Numbered from the stretch's first letter, positions 21,150 to 31,440 are shown. The stretch: DNA of 64,000 bases from Conoideocrella luteorostrata (GCA_032433595.1 JASWJB010000129.1:45833-109832); one strand, 5' to 3'. Program-made: numbers and translations. Notes: generated from the sequence alone by a model not told the origin.

Positions 21150-21363
21150 TGTTGAGAGGAGAATTGCCTCTGTCAGGAAGACCAGTGCCATACATAGCTA
21201 GATTAGTGAGGGAATTATTGAAGGCGTCAGACATGATCAATTGCATCACTTGCTATCCGTTCCCCGTCAACTCGGAAGCATCAGACATGATCAATTTCAT
21301 CACTTGCGATCTATTCCTATCAAGTTTCCACTGTGCAATTGCTCTAGCCTTAATAACGCAACA
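21150..21363. mobile_element. LTR-like segment between two uL16 fragments
   Basis: 214 bp beginning TGTTGAG and ending CGCAACA, giving inverted TGTTG/CAACA ends. It contains two copies of the 55-bp VNTR. Flanking pentamers (AGATA, GTACT) do not match. The two flanking uL16 pieces overlap in the protein they encode, so the flanks probably come from two different insertion events joined by recombination. Confidence 0.65.
21224..21320 (+). repeat. 55-bp VNTR, two units
   Basis: Units start at 21224 and 21278 (core ATGATCAATTTCATCACTTG). The same unit occurs nearly six times at 28645-28966. Confidence 0.85.
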
Positions 21364-21657
21364 GTACTGAGATGGATGGAGAGCCTCAAGAGCGAAATTA
21401 CGGTCTAGAAGAGTAGAGTAAACTTTCGTGCTGCGCAAAAAAATAAAAGCATACCCCTCGGGATCAAGACATGCTGGAGTCCGTACTGAAAGCATATTCT
21501 TTGGGTTTCAAGACATAAATGGAGTCACGAGTACGGACCGCTATGATGATCTGACCAATGTTGACACGGGTAACTGTGCCGTTGGGCTTCTCCCCAAGCA
21601 CCACGCGTGCCAGTCTGCAGTCTATCGGCACCAACGCAAGACAACATCTTGTTGATA
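21364..21657 (-). pseudogene. uL16 (RPL10) fragment, copy B
   Basis: The minus strand starts [16 protein letters not shown], continues Arg-Gly-Ala-Trp-Gly, frameshifts into [11 protein letters not shown], then passes an intron-like stretch to Phe-Ala-Leu-Glu-Ala-Leu and Ser-Gln-Tyr before the LTR-like segment. It lacks the LTR-type sequence that interrupts copies A and C upstream of the Gly-Lys-Pro. Confidence 0.83.
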
Positions 21658-21934
21658 CGGAGGACGGAGGACGGACGACATAGGAAGGATGAGGGCGGAA
21701 AAATTATTACAGCGCGGGGCAGTGCTCTGTTTAGTAGTGTCTGGAGAGACGGATGACTGCGCTGGGAGTGCGTTGGTACGCCCGCTGGGCAAGTTTCGTG
21801 GGGAGGCATAGGGACACCGAGGTGGAAACCTTGTTTGCCGGCGTGCTTGACGAGGTGCTTGACGAGATACTTGCTGGCTCAAATACGGGCGGCCGATGGC
21901 TACATACTGCCCTTTGTTTTCCACTACTATTGTA

Positions 21935-22450
21935 TCATTGAATTAACTGCATTACCGTGGAATCCGCTGGAATAACGTCCTTGTGCCCACACAGTACCTG
22001 ATGGATGTCGGCAAGGTAGGTAAGACGGTTGGCCAAGATGGCTTCCATCACGTTACCCAACGTATTGAGCAGGGCAGTTAGACTGTGCATATTCGTCTTT
22101 ACCCTGTTTGCAAAGGGACTACGGTGACGGCCTCGTTGAAATGTAGTGGGCAGTAGCCCAATTGAAGACATGCATTGGATAGCTTGTGCAGGGTGCCTCT
22201 TCTACTCTTTGGCGGTCAATTTCTGAATATGCCGACCTTTCTTATCTCGTACCTGTCGATGGGCTTTGTAGTTGTCATCTTACCTTATTTGTGGCCATGA
22301 TCAACGTACCTGCTGAGCTGCGTACAGATATTTTTGCATTCTCGGTAGAAACCTAGTATTGAGCTGGGAGTTAGTTAGCCCATAGAGTCGATGCATTATT
22401 GAGAGCACTGACGATGGAGCATACAAGTGAATCAACGTCGTCCCCAGTGG
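21935..22450 (-). pseudogene. Tad1-like LINE ORF2 relic (linker and reverse transcriptase start)
   Basis: On the minus strand the order is Asp-Asp-Val-Asp-Ser-Leu-Val, Ser-Ile-Val-Ser-Ala-Leu (about 22440-22377), then Leu-Gly-Tyr-Cys-Pro, His-Phe-Asn-Glu-Ala-Val (about 22190-22125), then Ala-Leu-Leu-Asn-Thr-Leu-Gly, Glu-Ala-Ile-Leu-Ala-Asn-Arg-Leu (about 22080-22010). This is the start of the RT domain in fungal Tad-clade LINEs. Frames change and stops are frequent. Confidence 0.77.
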
Positions 22451-22475
22451 GCATCCCGCAAGATGCAAAAAAGCA

Positions 22476-22580
22476 GCGCACAAAGTGGCAGCGGGATGGG
22501 TGGTTCTCAAGAGAGGGGTTCTCAGCTTGGGTTGTGACCAGGAAAGGGGAGGAGACTGTGTGGCGTCTGGAGACTAGGAC
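22476..22580 (+). repeat. Dispersed block B, copy 2
   Basis: Full-length copy running GCGCACAAAGTG to GGAGACTAGGAC. It lies inside the LINE relic, so it inserted there or the LINE was rearranged around it. Confidence 0.88.
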
Positions 22581-23219
22581 TCTGGTCCTGAGGAGCGTCT
22601 TCATCTCCTGGAGGATGGGATACATCTTTTGATGTTCGTTCGACAGACAATGTATTTTTGGTCGTCCGTTTGGGCGAATGGTCGATCATTGCCTGTATCA
22701 TGCGTAGGCCATGACTCAAACTGCCCGGCGCTGGTTTGACAGCACCTGCCAGCCTCAAATCCTCGGGCTTATCCTCATCCCTCGCCGATAGTCCATCGTC
22801 AGTACAATGTGGCGTTGGCGATGGTTGTTCGTGACTGTTTTTCGACTAGACTATTTTGCTCGCAACAGCTGTGATACGTCGATTCAAAAAGGATATATGT
22901 TGTCGGGGTTGTGATTGATGATGGTGTGTGTTGACCTAGTAATGTTGACCAGCGACGCAAATTACATGATGACGCCAGTTATTAGTGCTGGGATTGCAAG
23001 TATACTATGCGTTAATGTTGATGTCTAGAACCTGACCGGCCTTCTCGCGCCGACTTTCAATCCTTGCGTGCCTCCCATCCCCAAGAAACGTCGGATTCTG
23101 CAATAGCGACTTCGTCCTTGGTCTCTCATTCACCACCACAACATCACCATCTTCATCCTCGTTACCTCTAGCGCCTCCGCCTGAATCGTCTTCTTCCCTT
23201 AACGCCATCAATCTTCAGC
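22581..23219. other. Between LINE pieces
   Basis: Minus-strand frame 23005-23211 is acidic and protein-like (Glu-Asp-Glu-Asp-Gly-Asp-Val-Val-Val-Val) but unassigned. It could be diverged LINE sequence or an insertion. Nothing else seen. Confidence 0.4.
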
Positions 23220-23310
23220 AGCTGTCGAGAACGATGTCTCTCGATTTTCGGACATTGTACTGTAAGATGCGTAGCTGTCGGGAGGTCATCATGAGTAGGA
23301 TGTTGTACCG
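23220..23310 (-). pseudogene. LINE ORF2 endonuclease start
   Basis: The minus strand reads Leu-Arg-Ile-Leu-Gln-Tyr-Asn-Val-Arg-Lys-Ser-Arg-Asp-Ile-Val-Leu, the opening beta-strand and Asn of the AP-endonuclease domain in Tad-like ORF2 proteins. A stop follows quickly. Its place between the ORF1 and RT remains fits one decayed element. Confidence 0.7.
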
Positions 23311-24150
23311 ACTCTGTGAGCAGAGGTCTGGCTCTGGTTTGTTCGACATGGCAGTTGAATATCGGGAGAATCTATATCTTACTGGGTCCAACCGGGGGTG
23401 AAGGCGCCAAATATCTTCTCATACACGTCGCTGTTACTAGCTCTCTGCGTCCCTCATTGGCTAGTCTAGGTAGACCTCTTGATGTGATAGGCATAAACAC
23501 CCTTGTAGATTTGTTCCTGTGCCGTGTGAGTGTCTGTTGCCAGAGAGGTCATTGGAGATGGTTAGTTACCTGGCGTCCCGAGTGGCCATTCATCGTCATT
23601 ATTATTGGCCATGTGTTGTAACCGTGTGTCCGCACCCCTCCCACAAAGCATCTTCCTCGGGGCCATCTAGCGGGTATTCAGATGGCTGGACCTGACAGTC
23701 CTCGGCTCCGCTGGGAGATGAAAAGATTCGATTGTTGCTATAATCCACGGTTCGATCATGTCGATGATCGGGTCGATGATCGGGTCGGGCTGTGGTGCGC
23801 GTATTTGCTGTGTTCCTGGTGTTCCCTAATTCTCTTCACTTGGCGGGGCGACCGGTGTTTGTGCTACCATGGTTTCCGAGGACGCGTCAACTACGGTGAT
23901 GGATGCTATCCGCTGCGTTGCTCGTAGGTTTGAAGGAGAGTTATTCGACTGTGACTGTTCCCTGTGGTCAGTATTGTCCTACAGCCTCTGCGCTATAGTT
24001 TGAGCAGATATGGAGGTTGGTTGGGGTTGGCCGTTCCCGACTCAGGCGGCTTCCAGCAGGGCAGCTAAAGCGGTGGCAGCGACGGCAAGGTTTGGCAAAC
24101 CAACAGCAACACCATGAAAAGACTTGCCCCGATTGAAAAGTCGCTAACTT
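23311..24150. other. Presumed inter-ORF region of the LINE relic
   Basis: No clear coding sequence. It lies between ORF1 (24151-25240, minus) and the ORF2 start (23220-23310, minus) in the order expected for one element. Confidence 0.45.
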
Positions 24151-25240
24151 CTATCTGGCAGTCATATCAAGACGAATCCCTACGACCCCGTAACGATAAA
24201 ACAGATCCTCGAAGCAGAAGAAGCTTACGCTGGGGCAGACTTTGACAACACAACCGTCATCCAGACCACGTTTGTAGGCCAAGTCCGCAGCTTGAACCCC
24301 CAACCCACCAACATCGTTCCTTGCTTTACTGGTGGTACGGGGATGTTTAGTTCCTGATGCAGTGTTGTTCTCTCTCAGAGGGACATACCAATAGATGCTC
24401 CAGGACTCCTTGACATGTTCTACTCTTTGCATTTCCTTCCTTTGACTGGGCAGGCGTTGCTCCATGCGGTATGACTATCTTTGCAAACTGCGTATCGAGG
24501 GGTGAATCCTTCTAGCCCTCGATGCGGACAGTGTTTGGGTCTCACGTTGCTCTGCACAATAGCCGCAAATTTGGTGCATGTTGCATTGAGTGCCGATGTG
24601 GCCGTAATTGTAGCAGCGGAAGCATTGTTTTACCCGGCAGGCGCGATCGTAAAGTTGACATTGGTGTATCTGGCCGTCCCATGCCATTCCAGAATAAATA
24701 ATATCGTTGGTTATTTCGGGTTCTGTGATGTCAACAATAGTGGAAGATGCTCGTTTCGGAGTACCTAGCTTCTCTAGTCAGCCATCCTGTATAGGGTGTT
24801 TTTACGCTACGAATTACTGTATAGTTATTTGTGAGCATCTGTTGAATAGTTACTTCCTGGTCTCTGATGTTGATGGAGCTGGTTGAAATGCTGTGAACAA
24901 TAACTCCGTAGGTTGGCACAATGACTTCTGCTTTTTCCCCAGCCACTTTTCAGTTGATGGGCGGCGACTACTTTGATGGCCTTTGTCGTTGTATTGTCAC
25001 GGATTGCGTCTTTACTTGCTGATTGGCCCAGCAAGGTGACTGATTTCGGTATCGCTGCGCAATTCCATGATCCTTGAGCTTGACTGTGAATACTCGGTCT
25101 TTATATGCTGTGACGGTGGATTGTGTCTTACTTGCGGTCGGTCCTTGCGGAGTTGGCAGCGGTAGTGTAGTGCCGTTCGTTGTCTTCGCCGCCACCTGCG
25201 CCCGAGACATACAGTCCCACGGCAGTGAGTCCGAGCCACT
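24151..25240 (-). pseudogene. Tad1-like LINE ORF1 (gag-like, zinc knuckle) relic
   Basis: ORF1 proteins of Tad-clade LINEs bind the element RNA. On the minus strand: Val-Phe-Thr-Val-Lys-Leu-Lys-Asp (about 25095), then Val-Ile-Val-Pro-Thr-Tyr-Gly-Val-Ile-Val-His (about 24920), then Met-Ala-Trp-Asp-Gly-Gln-Ile-His and the CCHC knuckle Cys-Phe-Arg-Cys...His...Cys with a second Cys-Gly-Tyr-Cys (24475-24687). A post-knuckle stretch reading Lys-Glu-Met-Gln-Arg-Val-Glu follows (24151-24465). Frame changes and stops break it into at least four pieces. Confidence 0.86.
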
Positions 25241-26070
25241 ACGCTACGCGATTTGGTTGTTTCTTGGTGCGGGATTACTGGAGGCCCACTCATTGTAGGG
25301 CGTGTCTTCCAGTGGAGTCAACAGTGGTTTGCGGGATTGTGCTCAGCCCTACGGAGATTTTGATCATGGTAAAGTCTTTCTGCATGTTCTGTGCGCATTT
25401 ATTTGGCTGCGTCCTGGACCTACTGGAGGTCTCCCCCATCGCAGGTTGGCGCACGACCTTGCCGATGAGAGCAACGGTCGATGCTAGATACTATTGTGCT
25501 GTGTTCCATGGTACCTGATTCTGCCTTTTAACGTCGGCCACCACATGTTCAACCACACCACTAATTCAGCCAGAATTTCCCCCTCTTCTAACACCACGAC
25601 ACATGCATTATGACAGCAATTCCTCGCGCAATTCAAATGTTATCAGCATAATTTATATATTTTTGGATGCGCAATGCCTAGCTACAGCGAGGATAATATA
25701 TATATATGTTTATATAAAGCGATATCTGCCGTTGAAAGCTGCGTATCTATCCGGAAAGCTGCACCAGAATGGAGAATGCCGAGAACAACGCAGCGCTTCG
25801 ATGCCAGCTCAACGGTACACAAGTGACGGACGATGCCTACTAGTAAGGTTAACGAATATCTCGAAAGGATGAAGAAAGCCTTGTCAATTGGACTCAAGCC
25901 CAGGAGTTTTTGAACGTGCCCATCACACATCAACAGCTTCGCAGCTTTGTCTCTTATCCTCTGGTGAAGGGAGGAACATCAACTAAGAAAGGCAAGTGGA
26001 TGGGTTCCTGCCGTATTAGTGGAGCCTCTGCCGATACTATAAAGGCCTTCTTTACATTACTCCAACAACC
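25241..26070. other. No firm gene; possible N-terminal transposase sequence
   Basis: 25870-25970 reads protein-like (Asn-Trp-Thr-Gln-Ala-Gln-Glu-Phe-Leu-Asn-Val-Pro-Ile-Thr-His) and could be the helix-turn-helix region of the pogo-type relic downstream, but the match is weak. Confidence 0.35.
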
Positions 26071-26322
26071 CGACTCAAGCTCGCCCGGGACATCAAAGAC
26101 GCCATTGACGAGGAAGAGGTTGAAAACTCGGAAACCACTCAAATGCTCGCATTCGCTCAAGAGGTCGTCACCAACGAAGGATCAGAAGAAGATGCATCAT
26201 CAATAATACCAAAAGGCAAGAATAAACGACCTGCATCCATCAAGGAATTCTACGCCGACGACAATGAGGCCTGGGTTAGGAAGCCAAGCGCAAGTACCAA
26301 TTTGAAGAAACCTCATGCCTAG
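26071..26322 (+). pseudogene. Unrecognised coding tail (83 codons, no start)
   Basis: An open plus-strand frame entering from a different frame upstream and ending at TAG 26320-26322. The peptide is acidic (Asp-Ala-Ile-Asp-Glu-Glu-Glu-Val-Glu-Asn) and ends in a Lys/Pro-rich tail. It has protein-like composition but I know no family. It sits just upstream of the pogo-like relic and may be part of the same lost gene. Confidence 0.4.
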
Positions 26323-26569
26323 CTCATGTCTCTGCCGGAAGGTAAAGTCCAGTTGGGTCACTCACTTCGCGAAAGTCTAGACGCCTCTAGTCGCCTCTAG
26401 TCGTACCTTGCGATGGTCCCCAGGAATGGGTCACTTCGCTCACACGAGAGGCAAAGACACCAAGAAACTCACCAACATACGAGCTCTTTCTTCCAGCCCA
26501 TCTACCAGATCCTTCCACCCACCGGAATGGACTGCTCTCGCTGCGACTAAAGCGATTTCTACAGCGAAC

Positions 26570-27062
26570 CCGGTACAATATGGACAAGTCAGGTATTCAA
26601 GACGGCCAGAGCAGCAATAGCCTAGTACTTAGGGCACTTGCGAATACGAATTATTATCAGAAACCACCCTGGACGGCGGTCTTGGACTATCATCATCGAG
26701 TGTATCAGCGTAGATGGCAGGGTTATTAGCCCACTAGTTACCTTCAAGGGAGAAAACGTTTAGCAGAAATGGTTCCCTGACAATACGCATCAGTATCGCA
26801 AATGGCACATTACGGCATTACCAAATGGCCGGACCTCTGATGAAATTGGGTTATTTTGGCTGCGCGAGGTCTTTATCCCGGAGACTAAGCCAGCTAAAAC
26901 ATCAGAGCCACGGCTTCTATTTCTAGGTAGCCACGGCAGTTATATGATTAACGAATGTTTGCTAGAATGCTCTTAAAATAACATCTCTCTTCTTTTCTTA
27001 CCGGAAAATTCATCGCATATGTTGCAGCCACTTGACGTTAGCCCATTCAATTGCCGAATGCC
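26570..27062 (+). pseudogene. pogo/Fot1-like DDE transposase relic
   Basis: Transposases of this class cut and paste Tc1-mariner/pogo DNA elements. The plus strand shows Tyr-Asn-Met-Asp-Lys-Ser-Gly-Ile (first catalytic Asp region), Ile-Ile-Glu-Cys-Ile-Ser-Val-Asp-Gly, Phe-Lys-Gly-Glu-Asn-Val, Trp-Phe-Pro-Asp-Asn, Phe-Ile-Pro-Glu-Thr-Lys-Pro and Leu-Gln-Pro-Leu-Asp-Val (third Asp region). Where the family has Asp-Gly-His-Gly-Ser-His this copy has Gly-Ser-His-Gly-Ser-Tyr, so the second catalytic Asp is lost. TAG 26761-26763 replaces a Gln and further frameshifts occur. It breaks off after the third motif. Confidence 0.83.
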
Positions 27063-28145
27063 CCTATGTCATACTCATAACGCCAATCACCTTTGTTCAT
27101 GCTGTCATTACAACTCAAGTCCAACTATAAAGAGTGTCACCCACCCAGAACCTCAGCCGAGTTACTTCCCGCCTGCCTCCTCTTCTATCTTTCTCCCGCT
27201 GCCCCCCGGCCAACCAGGGTAAGATGGTGGTGGCTGGCCGCCTTGTTTGTTGCCCTGTTCCGCCCTTTGAAAGGGTTCCGAGTTACAATCGGCGACATTG
27301 TTGTTGGCATCGCCAGTATAGATTAAAATCTCCACAACGATCTTGACCGCAAATTTTGGGACATGTGCCGGTACATATTTGTCGTTAAATTGCCCATCGT
27401 AACTTCCTACCACCACTTATCCACAATACTGCCGACAGTTCGTAAGCACCCTCTGCTGGCACTTCATGATACAAGCCAACTTCCCCTACGGTATTAAATT
27501 GAACACACGCTCGACTGCGTCGGGCAACAATTGAAGAAGCCTCCACTTGCATAGTCTTTGCGCTTGTCTATATCAAGAGCATCGCCTTGACGTCCAACAG
27601 CCACAGGCGCAGAGTAGACAACCTGGGTCAATGCGTACATAATAGCCTTGCGATAGAGTTAGCAATAATGCAGTGCAACAAGGGGCTATGGATAACTTAT
27701 AAACATGCTTGACTATATAGTTTTGGAACAAAGTTTGTAGACATCTTACTATGGTATAATTCCAAGAGTATTATCCTACATATATCCAATGAGAAAACGG
27801 TAATCCCTATATGTATCAGTCTTTCTGGTACACTGAGCGGCCACTGTCCCCCACGGCCAACACTGCGTTCCATCATCATCAGCAACAGGTTCATCACGGG
27901 GCCAACAAGACCCCCGCGAGTTCAGGTCTCTCCGCTTCCGGAGGGCTACCAACTCTCATTCCGCTCTTACTCTCCCCCCTAGCGTTGTGAATCGCCGTCG
28001 GAAGTGACACCTCTGCCTCCATCATGTACAAATGCTTTTCCGCCGTGGCCGCAAGAAGGCCTCGTCGCCGCACAGAACCTGCCGAACGAGTCCAAAACGC
28101 TTAGAAATGGGTTGGATATAATAGAAGAGGTTCAAACTTGTTTGC
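27063..28145. other. Intergenic, no gene seen
   Basis: No family recognised. Frames around 27160-27420 are short and low-confidence. 27690-27800 is AT-rich. Confidence 0.45.
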
Positions 28146-28353
28146 ATTGATGGGATGTGCAGTGTTACTGTGATGATGGAGGAAGAATTCCTCGTCTGAT
28201 GGCCCCGTCCAAATCCCCCTATAAATACCCCTATAATCTGAGACACTTCCGTCCTGAATTCCTGCCTTAGGCCCAGAGGCCACGTAACCTTTCTCTCACA
28301 GCCCGTGTATCCACATATCCACCCACACACACACATACACGTGTAATCCAACA
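28146..28353 (+). mobile_element. LTR-like dispersed repeat, copy 3
   Basis: Best-preserved copy of the repeat at 1262-1320 and 20667-20830. It has an AAGAATTCCTCGTCTG start region, CCCCTATAAATACCCC TATA region, (CA)n, and a GTGTAATCCAACA end typical of LTRs. No matching flanking pentamer found, so exact left edge is uncertain. Confidence 0.6.
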
Positions 28354-28469
28354 AAATGAGGCGCTGCAAGCACTCAATAACATGAGCAGTGCTGGGGAGT
28401 GACCGGTATCGAAGACGGAGGCCGGAGACAGAAATGACATAGTGGGAGCGGAGGGGAGATTAATAGCTT

Positions 28470-28644
28470 TTTGAAACAAGACAGTTGTGTGCGAAGACGC
28501 ATCAGCAGTCAACTGAGATGTCGGAGAGCCATCATCGCTGGACCAAGTTCGTTTTCGGCCGGTAATCGACTGTGGAGAACACGGCCTCTGTTGCTCATAA
28601 GCCTCCTGAAGACTCTTGATGGCTGCGGCGCAATTCATGAAGAG
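28470..28644 (-). repeat. Unrecognised coding-like repeat block
   Basis: The minus strand reads Gly-Arg-Lys-Arg-Thr-Trp-Ser-Ser-Asp-Asp-Gly-Ser-Pro-Thr and Asp-Ala-Ser-Ser-His-Thr-Thr-Val, also found inverted at 19937-20230 and partly at 20853-20925. Parent gene unknown. Confidence 0.6.
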
Positions 28645-28966
28645 GCATCAGACATGATCAATTTCATCACTTGCGATCCATTCCCCGTCAGTTTGAGGGG
28701 CATCGGACATGATCAATTTCATCACTTGCGATCCATTCCCCGTCAGCTTGAGGAGCATCGGACATGATCAATTCCATCGCTTGCTATTCATTCCCCGTCC
28801 GCTTGGAAGGCATCAGATATGATCAATTTCGTCACTTGCTATCCATTCCCCGTCCGCTTGGAAGGCATCAGATATGATCAATTTCGTCACTTGCTATCCA
28901 TTCCCCGTCAACTTGGAAGGCATCAGATATGATCAATTTCATCACTTGCTATCCATTCCTATCAGT
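28645..28966 (+). repeat. 55-bp VNTR, nearly six units
   Basis: Units start at 28645, 28700, 28755, 28810, 28865 and 28920 (constant 55-bp period, last one partial). The array leads into the same end sequence (finishing CAATAACGTAACA at 29005) as the two-unit version at 21224-21363, so the VNTR is an internal part of an LTR-like element. Confidence 0.92.
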
Positions 28967-29005
28967 TTTCCACTGTGCAATTGCTCTGGCCTCAATAACG
29001 TAACA

Positions 29006-29165
29006 GATGACCGTCTAGGAGAGTAGACTTGGCTTTCATGCTGCGCAAGAAATTAAAGGCATGCCCCTCGGGACTCAAGACATACTGGGCTCACGAGTAC
29101 GGAGCGCTCATGATGATCTGACCAGTGTTGACACGGGCAACAGTGCTGTTGGGCTTTCTCCACAC
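29006..29165 (-). pseudogene. uL16 (RPL10) fragment, copy C
   Basis: The minus strand carries Ser/Gly-Thr-Val-Ala-Arg-Val-Asn-Thr-Gly-Gln-Ile-Ile-Met, a broken exon end and an intron-like stretch up to CTCCTAGACGGTCATC, where the TGTTACG end of the LTR-like element begins. On its other side it meets the same TGTTGCGTGGAATA sequence at the same uL16 position as copy A, so A and C share an ancestor. Confidence 0.78.
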
Positions 29166-29760
29166 ACCTGTTGCGTGGAATATAAGACCTAATCATAGCC
29201 ACTGGATTGAAGTTCAGTACGGTCAGTAGGTTCTGCAGTATCCAGAAACATCGGAAGAAGGTCTTGAGGCTGCTCACAAGGTCTCTCGTCAAATTCGTCA
29301 ATTGCGCAGTACGAGCAGAGATTTAAGATCTCCTGCCGCTGCCGACGGTCAACTATGGCACAACTGACTAGGTCATCCTAGTGAGAAGACCATTGAATGC
29401 TTAGGAATTCGATGCCTAGGTGCCCGATTGAAAGGTTCTTCAACGGTCAAGTGTGACCACTGAACAGGTTGAGGTGTCTCGAATGGCACAATGGTTTTCA
29501 GTTCTTGTCCCGCTCTTCTTTTCGTGAGTTCTTCGATAGTTGACGGTTTAGAAGTCGTGCTGAGCTGGACATGGTACGTCTCATAATGGGAGAGAGATGC
29601 CGGAAAAGAAAATAGAAGAAAATAGCGAGGCCAGAGGAAGGGTGAGCGATGAGCAAGTCTGGTGCTGTCTGACACGGTAGTTGAATCCCTCAATTCCTCA
29701 TCAATCGGAACCTCGTCGAAGAGGATTGTCGGCCGCCATCTAACTCGGTCAGTTGACGAG
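29166..29760. other. Repeat end plus unrecognised region
   Basis: 29166-29225 matches 46200-46255 and, inverted, 18749-18818. A 174-codon minus frame (29373-29897) exists, but its 5' part is the 25-codon repeat read on the wrong strand and the rest matches nothing I know, so I do not call a gene. Confidence 0.4.
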
Positions 29761-29965
29761 CTCGTTAAAGGTTCAAATCTGGGAAGACGTACAAGCTGCA
29801 AGAGGCATCGGATAACGTAAGTTAATCTGATGAAGACGTTGAAAAGGCTTAAGTTTTGGAAGCTGTACAGGGCCGCAAGAAGCATCAGATATCGCAAGTC
29901 AATCTAACGAGCTTCGAAAGGTTCAAATCTTGCAAGACGTACAGACACTGCAAGAGGCATCGAAT
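29761..29965 (+). repeat. 75-bp (25-codon) repeat array A, about 2.7 units
   Basis: Core GGTTCAAATCTCGGAAGACG...GCATCAGATATCGCAAGTC. In one frame each unit reads Ala-Ser-Asp-Ile-Ala-Ser-Gln-Ser-Asp-Glu then Gln-Ile-Ser-Glu-Asp-Val-Gln. Units here are diverged. Confidence 0.85.
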
Positions 29966-30384
29966 ATTGCAAGTTGTGACATGGTGTTTATACGTAACGG
30001 CTGACGTGGTTCCCTTTTTGGTCGCAGTGGATTCCAATATGAGATGCAAAGGTCTTGTTGGGAGGAGATTGGCGTGATGGGCAGTATGATGATTGGCTGG
30101 TGGAGCTTTTGCAATGCACGATGTTAGTGGGCAAGTCGTTGCGCTTCGGGGCTGACACATACGCGATGGAAACTTGGGAGGCTTCCCCCCTCGTCGTGGT
30201 TGGTTGTCAAGCCGGCGAAGTTTCGCCATCTTCTCAATGAATATATCATATGATCGTTTTCGGGGAGGGGCAAGGGGGAGCCACTGCCTCTGCCTTAATA
30301 CTTATATGGCGGCGTGGCTTGTTCCAGTTTTTGTCATCCTCTTGGAAAGCGAGGAGGTTTGAACCGACTATGCGAATGGATTTG
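29966..30384. other. Between repeats, no gene seen
   Basis: No recognisable gene. Confidence 0.45.
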
Positions 30385-30389
30385 ATGTC

Positions 30390-30604
30390 TGTAGGAAGCA
30401 CAAGGCTTCGGATGACGAAGGTATCGATACCGGAAGATGAAGCAAAACAATGTGCAAAACAATTCAATTCATTTGATCATGGTTATCCAAGAGAGAAGAA
30501 GAGGAAGAGGAATGCCCCCGAGCGCGCCGTACAAAAGAGGTGCGCTAGGGTGGCCACATGACCTTGTCCGCAATTGCTTACACGCTTGACAAGGGATTCC
30601 AACA
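30390..30604 (+). mobile_element. Solo LTR, family alpha subgroup 2 (copy 1)
   Basis: 215 bp from TGTAGGAAGCAC to GGATTCCAACA with CGTACAAAAGAGG in the TATA position and GGTGGCCACATGACC. It has a perfect 5-bp duplication ATGTC (30385-30389 and 30605-30609). The closest relative is 50935-51141. Confidence 0.92.
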
Positions 30605-30694
30605 ATGTCGGAGGCGGTGGAAGCGGCTCGAGGGGTTGGTTGGCTGTTTGTTCCAGCATGCGGATGCGTTCTGGATTCATCGCCACTCGGAAGA

Positions 30695-31165
30695 TGCACA
30701 GGCTGTAAGAAGCATCAGATATCACAAGTCAGTTGACGAGCTCGTTGAAAGGTTCAAATCTCGGAAGACGTACGGGCATCAGATATAGCAAGTCAATCTG
30801 AAGAACTTATTGAAAGGGTTCAAATCTCGCAAGACGTACAGACGCTGCAGGAAGCATCAGATATCTCAAGTCAATCGGACGAGCCTGTTAAAACGGTTTA
30901 AATCTCGGAGGATGTACAGGCTGCAAGAAGCATCAGATAACGCAAGTCAATCTAGCGAAGACGATGAAAAGGCTCAAATCTTGAAAGACAATCTGACGAA
31001 AATGCTGAAAAGGCTAAGTCTTGGAAGACGTACAGGCTGCAAAAAGCATCAGGTATCGCAAGTCAGTTGACGAAGACGATAAAAAGGTTCAAATCTCGGA
31101 AGACGTACGGTACTGCAAGAAGCATCAGATATCGTGAGTCAATCTGAAGATGATGAGGATGTTCA
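30695..31165 (+). repeat. 75-bp repeat array B, about six units
   Basis: Largest array of the 25-codon repeat. Units alternate between two versions of the third quarter: GACGAGCTCGTTGAAAGG (Asp-Glu-Leu-Val-Glu) and GAAGACGATGAAAAGG (Glu-Asp-Asp-Glu-Lys). Frameshifts between units prevent one long reading frame. Confidence 0.9.
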
Positions 31166-31440
31166 AGATACGAAGATGGTGGCCACAGGTGAGAAGTCCA
31201 GTCAGGAAGATGGTCACGATAGGAGCGGCTGGGAGAGGGAAAAGTCAGCACTCGGGAGAGTGAAAAGCCAGCTGCTGATGATGCTGCTGCCCACGCGAGA
31301 ATAGCCATGCCCACCAGGCAGACGTTGGATCTGGGTCAGCACTCAGGAGAGGGAAAAGCTGGCAGTTGGGAGAAGGAAAAGTCAGCTGATGATGATGTTG
31401 CTGCTCACGCGTGAACAGCCATTCCCACCTGGCAGACTTT
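31166..31440. repeat. End-block of the satellite element
   Basis: 31270-31330 and 31390-31450 are related (CACGCGAGAATAGCCATGCC then TTGGATCTGGGTCAGC). The inverse lies at 33085-33170 next to block B, linking these parts as one repeat family. 31150-31230 also recurs at 33385-33470. Confidence 0.65.

Noticed and set aside
28645..28966. Regular repeats that might suggest a CRISPR array
   Set aside because: Whole 55-bp units are repeated with no unique spacers, and the genome is eukaryotic. It is a VNTR.
29373..29897. 174-codon minus-strand frame
   Set aside because: Its first third is the 75-bp repeat read on the non-coding strand and the rest matches no family, so I do not call a gene.
30695..31165. 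GGTTCAAATCT motifs resembling a tRNA T-loop or Pol III B box
   Set aside because: No A box, cloverleaf or acceptor pairing around them. The motif is simply part of the 75-bp repeat.
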